Below are positions 10,265 to 21,599 of a stretch of DNA of 64,000 nucleotides, in pieces. Within the stretch, counting starts at the first letter, position 1, and each line of letters opens with the position of its first letter. The position numbers and the translations under genes are program-made. This DNA comes from Macrostomum hystrix (lineage: Eukaryota > Platyhelminthes > Macrostomidae): NCBI GenBank assembly GCA_950097015.1, contig CATNEN010000025.1, forward strand, positions 3,821,001-3,885,000. The letters run 5' to 3'. The notes below the pieces were generated by a model. The model did not search any database. It had not been told where the DNA came from and worked only from the letters and a program-made list of their open reading frames with translations.

Positions 10265-13200
10265 CTAGGCCTTGGCAACCATGGACTCAATCTGGTTGAT
10301 GAGCAGGCGACCAGCCTCGGCAAAGTTCAGCTGCTTGACGTCCTGCACCACAACACGCAGCCTCATCTCATCCTGGAAGTTCTCCATCTTGGCCCTCATC
10401 GTGAACAGGTGGTACTTGAACAGGGCTCTCTCAAACACCTGGGCCTGGCCCTTGTCGTCACCATCGGTGCGCAGCTGGCCCAACTGAGCGGCTGTGGTTC
10501 CAAGCAGTTTCTCGGCCGTGTCCTGCGGGCGGGGACAGAGGTCGCGGCATCAGCTCACACATGACTGGCAAATACAGCATCACGAAATGCACAAGAAAGT
10601 GCAACTCACCTGGAAACAGGTGACCCACTGGTTGTCCGAGTGATCGGCAAGGTTGGCCTGCAGCAGGAAGCGCCAGGTAAAAGTCGGGTAGCTGGACTGA
10701 CACTTTTCACAGCGGTACTCGCCGTTGAACTCCACGACCTTCTTGTTGCAGTCGGCCTTGGCGCAGGCCTGCGGAGAGGCAGCAGCGAGGATTCTGTGAC
10801 TGGGGAACTGAGAGTCTGTGACTGGGGAACTGAGAGTCTGAGACTGGGGAACTTGGGGAACTGAGAGTCTGAGACTGGGGAACTTGGGGAACTGAGAGTC
10901 TGTGACTGGGGAACTGAGAGTCTGAGACTGGGGAACTGAGAGTCTGTGACTGGGGAACTGAGAGTCTGTGACTGGGGAACTGAGAGTCTGTGACTGGGGA
11001 ACTGAGAGTATGTGACTGGGGAACTGAGAGTCTGTGACTGGGGAACTGAGAGTCTGAGACTGGGGAACTTGGGGAACTGAGAGTCTGAGACTGGGGAACT
11101 TGGGGAACTGAGAGTCTGTGACTGGGGAACTGAGAGTCTGAGACTGGGGAACTGAGAGTCTGTGACTGGGGAACTGAGAGTCTGTGACTGGGGAACTGAG
11201 AGTCTGTGACTGGGGAACTGAGAGTATGTGACTGGGGAACTGAGAGTCTGTGACTGGGGAACTGAGAGTCTGAGACTGGGGAACTGAGAGTCTGAGACTG
11301 GGGAACTGAGAGTCTGTGACTGGGGAACTGAGAGTCTGTGACTGGGGAACTGAGAGTATGTGACTGGGGAACTGAGAGTCTGTGACTGGGGAACTGAGAG
11401 TCTGAGACTGGGGAACTGAGAGTCTGAGACTGGGGAACTGAGAGTCTGTGACTGGGGAAATGGGAGTCTGTGACTGGGGAACTGAGAGTCTGTGACTGGG
11501 GAACTGAGAGTCTGAGACTAGGGAACTCAGAGTCTGTGACTGGGGAACTGGGAGTCTGTGACTGGGGAACTGGGATTCTGTGACTGGGGAACTGAGAGTC
11601 TGTGACTGGGGAACTGAGTCCCAGAGACTAAGGAACTGGGAGTCTGTGACTGGGGAACTAGGAGTCTGTGACTGGGGAACTAGGATTCTGTGACTGGGGA
11701 AATGGGAGTCTGTGACTGGGGGACTAGGAGTCTGTGACTGGGGAACTGGGAGTCTGTGACTGGGGAACTAGGATTCTGTGACTGGGGAACTGGGAGTCTG
11801 TGACTGGGGAAGTGGGAACCTGTGACACAGCAGGGTCAATGCGGACACTGGCCCAGAACTCTGTGAATCTGTGAGTTAAGGTTGAGCAGACAGATCGTCC
11901 ATGAGTACAATTATCGACTGCTCAAGAGCAAACGCCTTTCACACCTGGTACAAGCAGGTCTCCCGCTTCATGTGGATGATGCAGGCGAGGCAGCTGAAGT
12001 ACTCGAACTTGTCCCCAGTGCCGAAGCCACCGGCCTTGCAGTCCTTCAGGTTGCGGTAGACGGCGCCTCCGCCAGAGCCGCCACCGCCGCCGCCTTCGTT
12101 CTTAAACGCGTCGAACTGCATCTGCTGGCCCTCCATGAGGTACCAGCCTCGCAGTCGGTTCACCTCTGGCATCGAAGGGTCAACAAGGAGGCAGCCGTTT
12201 GAGGTGGCGCTCAGCGATCGACCGCCAAAGTCAGACACCTTGGCACCCTTCACCACCAGAACTGGCTTCTTCTCTCCGTTGAACTTTACCGCATCCTCGC
12301 CCCACAGGGTGCAGCGGACTGAGCAGCCGCTGTTGTCCACGAGCGTCAGGTCCCGCTTCTGAATCTCCCGGTTGCTAGTCTTGCCCACGATTGTCTGACA
12401 GTCATGCGTCTCGTGCACAACTCCGCACACGTCTACGAACCTGCGCGTGTTTCAGGTTGAGTGTCACCTGAGCTGCTAATCACTCAGCCACTGCTGCAAT
12501 CCCTAAGACACAGCTGCACTCCCTGAGTCACTGCTGCACTCCCTGAGTCACTGCTGCACTCCCTGAGTCACAGCTGCACTCACTGAGTCACTGCTGCCCT
12601 CACTGAGTCATGCTGCACTCCCTGAGTCACTGCTGCACTCCCTGAGTCACTGCTGCACTCACTGGGTCACTGCTGCACTCACTGAGTCACTGCTCATATG
12701 TCATGCCGCATCATCCAGACAATCAGCAGCTCATAAACTCACTTGTTCGGCTCCACGTTCTGCAGATCAGCGATCGGCACGAAGCTGAACTTCATCTCGG
12801 GCACTGCGCAGGCGTCCGTCTCGTCGCACTGTTGCAGCTGAGACTCCGCGCTCAGCACCATCTCGTACTCGTTTTGTGTGTTGTTGAACTGCCTGTTGGC
12901 TGCCTTCAACTGGCCCTTGCTGATGTACAGGGCGCGGCCTACCTCCACCAAGTCGAAGTACTTGTCAACCTCGTCACGGAAGGCCGTTACGCGAATTTCG
13001 CTGCTGTCGTCAGTCAGCACGAAGCTGAACAGCTTGCCCTCGCCTCGGCTGTTCGACCAGGTGCGGACCTGCGGGATGGTCGCCCGTGAACGAATCACAC
13101 CTGGCTCTTCTGGGTGTCATCCCCGGCATAACCCAGTACTCACGACTCACCTGGCTCTTCTGGGTGTCATCCCCGGCATAACCCAGTACTCACGACTCAC

Positions 13201-14294
13201 CTGACTCTTCTGGGTGTCATCCCCGGCATAACCCAGTACTCACGACTCACCTGGCTCTTCTGGGTGTCATCCCCGGCATAACCCAGTACTCACGACTCAC
13301 CTGACTCTTCTGGGTGTCATCCCCGGCATAACCCAGTACTCACGACTCACCTGACTCTTCTGGGTGTCATCCCGGCATAACCCAGTACTCACGACTCCCC
13401 TGACTCTTCTGGGTGTCATCCCGGCAGAACCCAGTACTCACGACTCACCTGACTCTTCTGGGTGTCATCCCCGGCAGAACCCAGTACTCACGACTCCCCT
13501 GACTCTTCTGGGTGTCATCCCCGGCATAACTCAGTACTCACGACTCACCTGACTCTTCTGGGTGTCATCCCCGGCATAACCCAGTACTCACGACTCACCT
13601 GACTTTTCTGGGTGACCCGGCCACAGATGGTCCACTTGCTCTGGTAAGGGTTGAGTGATGAAATCGGTCGAACACGGCCCGTCTCGATGCCGCCGCCCGA
13701 CGACTGGTCGCTGCTACTACCGCCGAATGACTTGCCGCCACCACCGCCGCCAGCGTGCGGAGGCGTCTGCGGCACGAAGCTCGGCCCAGTAGCCGCCTGC
13801 TGCCCGCCGCGGGTGCCGTAGGTCGGGCGAGGCGGCGTCTCCTCCACAGCAACAAAGGCAGCAGGCCGGCTGGTGTCAGCAAAGTTTTTCGATATCTGTT
13901 GCTGCTGCAATGGCGGCTTCGTGGCGACTCCATTGTTGCCAGAATCGGCTCCCATTAACAACTCTTGTACGCTGGACATGCCGAGAATATCCAAGGAAAT
14001 CACAATGAGAATAGGCTTGTCGGATTTCATATTGTTTAGCACATATTTGGTAATTCTGAGCACAGTGCCAGGTGGCAGCTGCTCCTCTTCAACCAGGTAG
14101 TTCAGCTGGGTGCCCAGCATCACAAATGAGTGCTGGTCGACACCATCCGTCACCAGCAGTCGGTAGCGGTCCTGCCCGCCTCCACCTGGCACCTTGCGGT
14201 GGCCCAGCACCTTCACCACCGGGTTATTGTAGTCTTCGCCATTGTTAAGGGCCCGCACTGAGCCGCGGCTGAGCATTTTGTCGAGATTGGCCAT
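10265..14294 (-). CDS. RPA1: Replication protein A 70 kDa DNA-binding subunit, complete right copy
   Basis: Exons on the minus strand are 14294-13599, 13068-12743, 12440-11945, 10768-10610 and 10522-10265. All joins keep frame (phases 0, 2, 0, 0) and give 644 aa, against 616 in human RPA70. Residues 1-110 are the N-terminal protein-interaction OB fold ([21 protein letters not shown]). A Gly/Gln/Ser-rich linker follows. Domain A starts at [13 protein letters not shown], domain B includes [13 protein letters not shown] and LWGEDAVKF, and domain C carries the Cys508/513/526/529 zinc site. The start is the only Met before the conserved N-terminal fold; CCCACAG lies 11 bases upstream of it and could be a splice acceptor. 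Introns 1-3 are mostly minisatellite and intron 4 is 87 bp. The gene is intact. It shares over 99% of visible coding sequence with the inverted left copy. Confidence 0.96.
10797..11822 (-). repeat. 22-bp minisatellite in RPA1 (right) intron 3
   Basis: On the plus strand, units read GGGGAACTGAGAGTCTGTGA plus CT. It is the reverse-complement counterpart of 1304-2112 but about 200 bp longer. Several units contain an inserted AACTTGGGG step that recurs in blocks, showing local block duplication. Confidence 0.92.
12483..12695 (-). repeat. 20-bp minisatellite in RPA1 (right) intron 2
   Basis: Plus-strand units read CTGCACTCCCTGAGTCACTG. It is the counterpart of 181-650 but less than half as long, giving intron 2 a length of 302 bp here against 552 bp in the left copy. 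Confidence 0.9.
13101..13598 (-). repeat. 50-bp minisatellite carrying exon end plus splice donor (RPA1 intron 1)
   Basis: Ten tandem units fill almost all of intron 1 (13598-13069). Read in gene direction, each unit holds ACCCAGAAGAGTCAG, matching the last 15 bases of exon 1 (ACCCAGAAAAGTCAG, residues TQKSQ), then GTGAGTCGTGAGTACTGGG and more intron. The unit therefore spans the exon-intron junction. Seven of the ten units keep CAG-GTGAGT, one has GTGTGA and two have the GT changed to GG. Confidence 0.93.
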
Positions 14295-14299
14295 GACTT

Positions 14300-17200
14300 A
14301 AAACGCTGTGGGTTTGATTTCAATAATTTTTATAACAATGGCCAGGTGACAAGGTGACAAACTTGCACAGCAGTAGCGAGTGTAGACAATTCTAAGAAGT
14401 CAACTATAGAACATTGCACTATAGAACTATAGAACATTGCACATGCTGGAAAGCCATTACTAGATTATCTTGGAACCAATAATAATCTCTTGCTAATTGC
14501 TATAACCTGATACTTAATCAAACTGACACAAAAATTTCATATACTTCAGGATCATAATTGTCCCAGCTACAAATCAACACAACATAGACATTCTCGTGTG
14601 ATTTTAGCTTATTTTTAGTATACTGTAAATTAAAAAGTGACACAGTTGGCAGCTAAGGAGTTGGTTGTCTTTTTAATTTCAGTTTGCAAAACAGTTTTTC
14701 TATGCTGGAGTACATTATTAGCAAATTAATTTCCTTTAGTAAAATATATAAAAGAAAGCTAAATGTAATATATAAATATGCATGATATAAAACAAAGAGC
14801 CTTAGTTAGCTATTATTAAGCCTGTGCTACTGCACTTTGAACTGTTAAGATAGAAATATAAACTATATTAAGCTTCTAGCATGGCAACTAGCATGGTCTT
14901 TTTTAGCTTGAAGAGCATAACAAAAGGATTCTTTGTTTTCCTTTTCTTAATGATTTTTGTGATGTAGGATCTGGTAGTGTAATGTATGCTATAGTCTAGA
15001 TAATGCTAGGTACATGTCAGAAAAAAGGTAAGGTAGGGTACACACTAAAATTTCATGCTTATAAGTTACAAAAAGTTTAAAATGGATAAATGGGCAGTGA
15101 AACAAAGTCAATTTTCCCTTGTTAACAAATTTTCATACTTGTTACAAGTAATGTTACATTCATTACAAGGCTTAATAATTCAAGCAACAATGCTCATAAA
15201 TCTAACATTAAGCCTGAAGCAAATACAATTGTTATATATTGTGAAAAATCAATTAACTTTTAAAATTAAGTTATGTCTACTATATCTGAATTACAAAACA
15301 TTTTTTAATACTCTAGATTATCTTAACAACTTATTGTATCAATGTGTCTATGTCCCATCCTATACAATTTAGTAATTTCTAAAATAATACAACAAATTAT
15401 TTTTTTGTAGAAGTTCTAAACTAAACATTAGGCTAAACAAAAAATAGAAACAATATTCTAATATTGTTTAGAATATAAATATATATAAATATATATAAAC
15501 TTTGTTTAGAAGTTTTTTCCAATTATAATTTTTTTGTTAATAAAGCCTTATGTTTGACAGGCTTTGACAGTGGCTTATACAACATACATATTATAATTAC
15601 ATTTCCATTTTCAGATACTCTGTGCATAGTGTGCATTATACTACTTTCAAGATGGGATTGGCTAGGCCTAAATGCCAAAAATAAATCTCTTGTTTGTAAA
15701 AACAAATTAGACCTACTTTGAAAGTGTATATACTATATAGCAATGCTATACAATCAGGCTGGCTCCAAACTAGCATCCCAAAGTTTTTATTGAGGACAGG
15801 GACAGGTTTGAGGTCCTAGATGTGGAGACCTGGCTGGCATTAATCATAGACACAGCTAAGCAGCAGCTTTTACAAGCCAAATGTGGTGTCAGAAGGTGCC
15901 ACTTGTGGATCAGATAGCAACCCTAACTAAAGGAGCTAGCTAGCTGGTTAGGCGCCAAAAGCAGGACAAATTTTTGCACTTCACTGGGAACCTTGCGACC
16001 AGCACCCATTCGGCTCCTTTTGTCACCTTTTCATTTATAGTTACAGTATATAGCTAACTTGTATAAAGGGGTGCTGGTCATTTCCTCAACTGCCAGATTT
16101 AACCAACATTTAAGGGTGGTCTTACTGGCAGTTGACGAAGTGACCAAGGTTTGAGGCCGCCTCATTGGCCAGTTGACGAAATAACTTCACATTTTAGTCA
16201 CTTCGCCAACCAGTTAACATGGTCAAAAATAGTGTATATGGTGTAGTGTAACGTTATAGTGTAACGTTGTCTAGTTACCATCATGCGTCCATCCAGAAGC
16301 TAGAACACGCCGATTCTCGCAAGCATGACATTTAAAAGTGTACCAAAATACGTAAATAAACAACTTATGTTCCATATCCATTTCTCTTTCTGCAAACTTG
16401 ATTTATTCGTTTCAACAGGCTATATTATTGAGACTACATCTTGTTAATAAGACGTGAGTTTTTACTTTTCCTTATACACTTGCAGTTGCTAATTTTAGAA
16501 CTTATACTATAGATTTTAGGCTTAATTTAGCACTGCACAACGGCGCCGGCTACGTTCGTGTCTCGGCTAAAAGAGCACCACTTCCCGGCTCCTCTTTATC
16601 GCTAGTCAAACCACTAGTCATAAATTGTCACTCGTCAATCTGCGTATCTGCGTAGCTGCGTAGCGTATCACTACGTAATAGTCGCATGCTTTTGTAAAGT
16701 TGGCTCTCTATATAGCGGCGGCATATTTGCTACTATACTAACTTTACTTTACATTTAAGTCTATCGGACCCGTAGCCGGACAGAATTACAAAATAGTAAC
16801 GTATCAAATAATTCAAGGCGCTTGACCTTTCATTTGTCACCTTATAATTCATTTACCTAACATAGCAAAGTGCAGTTGAACTTGTGAATAACTTCGATGC
16901 TAGCGAGCTGGCTCGATGCTAGCGCTGAAAATCCCACGGTGCTGATCCCAAGGTGGAAGGGAATCAGGCCTTACTCCCCCCAGTGGCACCCGCCATAGTG
17001 ATGGTTTTTAGCTGGTTTTGTGGTCCGATTGGCCAAGCTAGGTCCCATTGTCTACTCTAAATCTAGCCATGGAGTTTTGGGTATAGGGACTACTTATAGT
17101 AGATATCTGCCACTACCCCTTGCGGTTCTAGACTCCATAACTAAAACCTAACGAGGTAGGTGCTCCGGTTGCTAAGACTAATATTTAGGCCAGAAAAGAG

Positions 17201-17500
17201 AGAATAATGGCCGCTAGAGGGACTCTATGCTGGGCATCTACAGAGTGTCCTGGTCAGTGCTGGAGCAAGGTAGCTTTAGCATAGGGGATTCTTTTGTACT
17301 TTACACGATCCCACCTTAGCTGGGGGAGGCATTGGCTAAAGTTTAAATATGAGGTTCAATCCCCTCTTATACATGCGGCTCTGTGTGCAAAACTGTCCTG
17401 CTATTAGAATTATCGTACTGTATTTGCATTAGAATTACATTATTACATTATCTTCTATTTACAACCTGCCGAAAACATTCTCTCAGATCGCAGTGACATG
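14300..17500. other. Intergenic region, no gene seen
   Basis: AT-rich DNA without a supported gene. A small fold-back lies at about 16076-16150: TGGTCATTTCCTCAACTGCC and its near reverse complement GGCAGTTGACGAAGTGACCA flank a short centre. Further CAGTTGACGAA-like arms follow to about 16220. This may be a MITE relic. Confidence 0.4.
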
Positions 17501-17503
17501 CGC

Positions 17504-17638
17504 TGTCTACTCACTAGCCTGCTTGCTTAAATGAGCAGGGGAAACTAATGTCTACTCACTAGCCTGCTTGCTTAAATGAGCAGGGGAAACTAATGTCTAC
17601 TCACTAGCCTGCTGGCTTAAATGAGCAGGGGAAACTAA
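17504..17638 (+). repeat. 45-bp tandem triplication
   Basis: There are three near-identical copies of a 45-bp unit beginning TGTCTACTCACTAGCCTGCT. Only one base in the third copy (GCTGGC for GCTTGC) differs. Each unit contains the inverted pair CCTGCT and AGCAGG. Confidence 0.9.
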
Positions 17639-17984
17639 GAAAAGTATTCGATTTTACTACTCTGACACCCACGAGCAATTAATGGCTTCACAGAGATTGC
17701 GTATAATACGAAGTATAATTTATGAGTATGACGAGATAACAAAGAGACGGATGGGGTGGGTGTGCAACAAAGAATATAAGGATGATTTATTACTACATGC
17801 GCAAAGGAAGAGAGGGCGAGGTGGATGAACTTGACCGGTTGGGGAAAGCATTATTCACCAAGAAGGGTGAAATTGAGTGGGGTAAAGCGAAAATTTTCTG
17901 AATTAAAGGAAAATATAAAAACTGACATCTCAAGGTCACTGGCGAGACCCATAACAGGTAGGAAGGTAAACAGGCAATCACGAG

Positions 17985-18225
17985 AAATTTCTTGCGGGAA
18001 AATCTTTCTGTGGGAAAAAGTCTGTGCGGGGAAAACTCGTGCGGTAAAATCTCAGGGGGGAATTTCCTGCGGGAAATTTCCTGCGCTGCGGTAAAAACTC
18101 GCTGCCGAAGAAAGTTCATGCGGGGAAAGTTCCTGCGGCAAATTTTCGTCGCGGGAAAATCTCGTGTGGGAAAATCTCGTGTGGGAAAAGCTCGTGCGGG
18201 GAAAATTCCTGCGGAAAATTCTCAT
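17985..18225 (+). repeat. Degenerate GCGGGAAAATTCTCGT-type repeat
   Basis: About fifteen imperfect copies of a 16-18 bp motif (GCGGGAAAATCTCGTG, GCGGGAAATTTCCTGC and variants) follow one another. Open frames here are rich in Gly-Lys-Ser and are repeat artefacts. Confidence 0.75.
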
Positions 18226-18234
18226 AGACCCGAC

Positions 18235-18352
18235 GTTCTTTGATTCTGGAAGTTGTTAGCCCGTTTTCAGGATTTTCATGGCGTTTGGTTTAATATTTTA
18301 GGCGAGACAGAAAAAATAAAAATATGGGTATTTGAAATACCCCCGTAGCAGC
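18235..18352 (+). repeat. Dispersed element, copy 1 of 3
   Basis: Shares GATTCTGGAAGTTGTT, GGATTTTCATGGC and the fold-back GGGTATTTGAAATACCC with 24620-24760. A partial third copy is at about 22960-23125. The element occurs only around the J-domain gene cluster in this window. Confidence 0.7.
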
Positions 18353-18905
18353 ACCACAATAGGACTACATGTAACTTTACCAGTTAGATTTTTCTTCGAA
18401 AAATTCGTATTCGCAGATTACCTTGCGTGGTCAAGAAACTAAGAACCAGTTCAGTGCATAATTCCAGCCTTTACTATAGGTCGTATTTTTCTGTTTTTTG
18501 GGATTCATGAACTTTTGACACATTTTGATAGAACTCTTAACGTGCATTTTGTTTGAAATGAAAAAAGTAAATAAAATAAAATATCTCGTACTTTTAATTT
18601 ATATGTTGGCCCTTCTATTCGTAAATATAATTTCTTGCAACTGCAGATTAAAAGCAGAGATAATACGTATACTGTCACAGGCTGCAGTTAACTCGTTCAA
18701 CATGCGCAAGAAAATACTAGCTAAACAAGCTGTTAATCTTCTTTTTAGAAACCCAATTTTACGGGAATGAAATTCTGTTTCGGAAATACCTTACGCCAGT
18801 TGAGTTTGTAGAAATGAAGTAAAGTTTAGAGGGTTTGTCCAAAATAACTTTAAAGTAAACGCCCTGTTGTTTAGCTGTCGCGGGTTTTTTATCACGGCCG
18901 GCTAC

Positions 18906-20537
18906 TCAAACGCTGGAGCATTTGATCAGTTCGAATTCCCTGTTGAGGTACTTGGTGATTTCCTCGCACAGGTAGAACTGGCGCCTGTCTTCTTTGTCAG
19001 CCTTGTCGGGGTGATAGTGCATCAGAGCCACCATCAAGCGCTTTTTCATCGTCATGCTAGCATCAGGCAGCTTCCTATCGCAGTTGGGATAAACCTTGTA
19101 GATGTGCTCAAGAAAGTGCTTAATTCCTAGCTCATAGTTGGTCTTAATGTCTAACAGGGTGCCGTCTGCCTCAAGAGACTGGCGCAGCGCATTGTCGTAC
19201 CGCTTGGCCCGGCGTTCCTGGAGCGTGCGCAGGCCGCGCTCGGCAGTGGCGAACCAGACCTCGGAGCGGCAGCCGATCTCGCGCTCGCCAGTCAGGTGGC
19301 ACAGGACCAACTGGATGCACCGCTTGAAGTACTTCTTGGTGGAATTCTCTGCGTTTAGTAGATTCAAATAGAGGCTGCCAATGCTTGAGCAAATCTCCGC
19401 TTCCAAGACGATGTCGATGCCGTCATCCGCGATCAAATTGAGGGCGGCCTGCATTGTTGTACTCGTAGTATTAGAAGTGACAATCGAAGCAATCAAAGAT
19501 AAACCAAGACCCCAAAAAACCGAGATGCTTGAGATTCATTATTTTTTTACGCTCTTAATGTCAATTTAGCGTGAATATATGTTCAGTGAGCATAATTTTA
19601 TTGGGATGGAAATCTAAATATTATCAGACCCTCAGGCAGTCCATGCCAAGCAGAGCTTCGTCCATCATTTGCTTGGAGCCGTTTTCTCCCAGATTCTGTA
19701 AGAAGCATTTTCCTCTCTCTAGATCCACGCGGCTGTGGAACACCGTCTCCTGAATGTGCTGATCCTCACGCAGCGTGGCAAGCTCGCGAAGCAAACAGTC
19801 AAAGGCAGGCGCGTTTCGCTGCAGAAGCTTTCAGCCTCGTTGATAGGAAATACCATCTTGGCAATGTAGCTATACGCGAGACAATAGTGGAGTCTTTTGT
19901 CCAATGAAATGGACAAATGCAGCAGTCGATTGTCGTAGTCTATGAAAATGCTACCCGCAATCTCCAGGTACTCCACGTTCTCAAAGCTGTAGCGTCCAAT
20001 AACATCACAAACGCGACCCATATTGTCTACCAAAGTCGTTTCGCTTTCCAGATTGAGCGTCAGCCTTGTCGGGGTGATAGTGCATTAATAGTGAAAATGA
20101 ATCTCAATTTTCAGGCTGTACATGCTGAGCAGATCAGCCGGGAACTGCCGGATGAATCTCTCGCGCCAGCGCTTGCCCTCCTCGCCAGCCGAATCCTTCC
20201 AACAGGTGGCCTGTCGCCAGGCCTCCGAATAGCAGTCTAAACTATCGTGCAGGTGATCCCAGGCGCGCTTTAGATGACCGTTCGCCCATTCCAACAGGCA
20301 GAGCTCCTTGTGCGCCACTCCGGAGTTCTTGCGGTTCAGGCTACGGTCCTTGGCAGTGGTAGCCGCTTCCAGACTGTATTTTTAGCAGTCGAGCGCCGAC
20401 CAAAGGTGGCGCCGCTTGTCGGTAACCTGATGGGCGGCGGCAGACTTGGCCTGGCCAAATTGGGCATTGCCGTTCTGGCGATGCTGCTCGCTGGCGCTCA
20501 TCGACGAGGAGGTGCTTGGCGTCTTTGCTGAAGACAT
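18906..20537 (-). pseudogene. J-domain-like gene copy A with nonsense and frameshift changes
   Basis: Pieces on the minus strand are 20537-20086, about 20057-19630, and 19448-18906; intron 19629-19449 joins in phase 0. The product starts MSSAKTPSTSSS, is helical throughout and ends in a J-domain-like segment ALMHYHPDKADKEDRRQFYL with an intact HPDK motif, so a role as an Hsp70 co-chaperone-like protein is possible. Three lesions are seen. There is an in-frame TAA at 20384-20382 where copy B has Tyr. There is a frameshift near 19810 before LRELATLREDQ. A 27-bp block at 20059-20085 duplicates J-domain sequence from 18996-19022. Exon 3 (19448-18906) is open and normal. The upstream part resembles TPR-type helices but I cannot name the family. 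Base-call indels could account for some of the breaks. Confidence 0.7.
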
Positions 20538-20559
20538 TGACGTTTTATTTTAATACAAG

Positions 20560-21560
20560 CTCAATGGCTTTCTGGAAAGCAGCTGTTGAAAAAAATTATC
20601 TCGATGTGGCAGTCCACTGTTCTTTTCTATAAGATAATAACAGGACAGGAAGGTACCTTGTTATTTGGCTGATTATACGTCTTTAGCTGCATGTGTTCAG
20701 TAATGTGCAAGTTCGAGCGAAAATTGCATACAACACATACGGCCACGTTCAAAAAGTAATTCTTTGAAATCTAAGACACGCGAAATACACAAGCAATCTT
20801 ATGTTCTATCATGCTTCTCTATGTACAAGCGCATAAAAATGGCATTTCGTACAGTAACGGTACTGTGCAGTACTATTGTGCACTTTCAGCTTATACTGAA
20901 GCGCAAAGCAAGTTCATCAAAACAATGCTGCCCAGGAGCCGGAGAAGACTGGCTCTCCCTTGGATGCCCATTTCCTTGGTGACAGGTCACAGAGTGTTTG
21001 GGCAAGGACTTCTATAAATAGCATCTATTCTTCTATTCTTCTAATTCTTCTATACCGAACTCATTCTTCTAATAGATGCTTCTATTCAGGGGTCCTTGGT
21101 TTGGGGGTGTGGGGCAGAGCCCCCACTTCGGGGTGCCATAGACATTTTAGCCTCAGTAAGCCATTCCTATTGGTCGATGCCTTTTTGCGGGCGGTTAATG
21201 GCTATTAACTGCCTGCAAGAAAATTACCGAGCATTAATTCATCGATGGCCATTAACAGGCAAGACTTTCTGCCCGCCGGGCAAAAAGGTCATGGTACAAT
21301 ACGAGCGTAAATGGCAAATTGTAACAATTGAGGACTTATATTTCTTCTTTTGACTTATTGTTTAAGAATCCCCTTGCTACGAGTAAAACAATGTTGGATT
21401 CTTGCAGTACAGGTCACAATAGAATGAACCAGACTATAACTCCTGAAAAAGTAATGGGCGTATTGATACATATATGGATGTAGGACATGCTATCATTTTT
21501 CCACAGTTTAATTACTTATAGAACCGTATAAAATGTTTTTATTTCTACAATTACGCACGT
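20560..21560. other. Intergenic DNA with a fold-back and G/C hairpin repeat
   Basis: No gene is seen. The hairpin motif GGGGGTGTGGGGCAGAGCCC lies at about 21106-21125. A fold-back spans about 21178-21291: CCTTTTTGCGGGCGGTTAAT is matched in inverse by GCCCGCCGGGCAAAAAGG with a GGCCATTAAC step. It resembles a short non-autonomous element. Minus-strand AATAAA sites at 21538-21543 and 21562-21567 fit as poly(A) signals for the PLAC8 gene. Confidence 0.45.
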
Positions 21561-21599
21561 TTTTATTTTTGCTTTAGTTCTCGAAGCATTCCGCTAATT

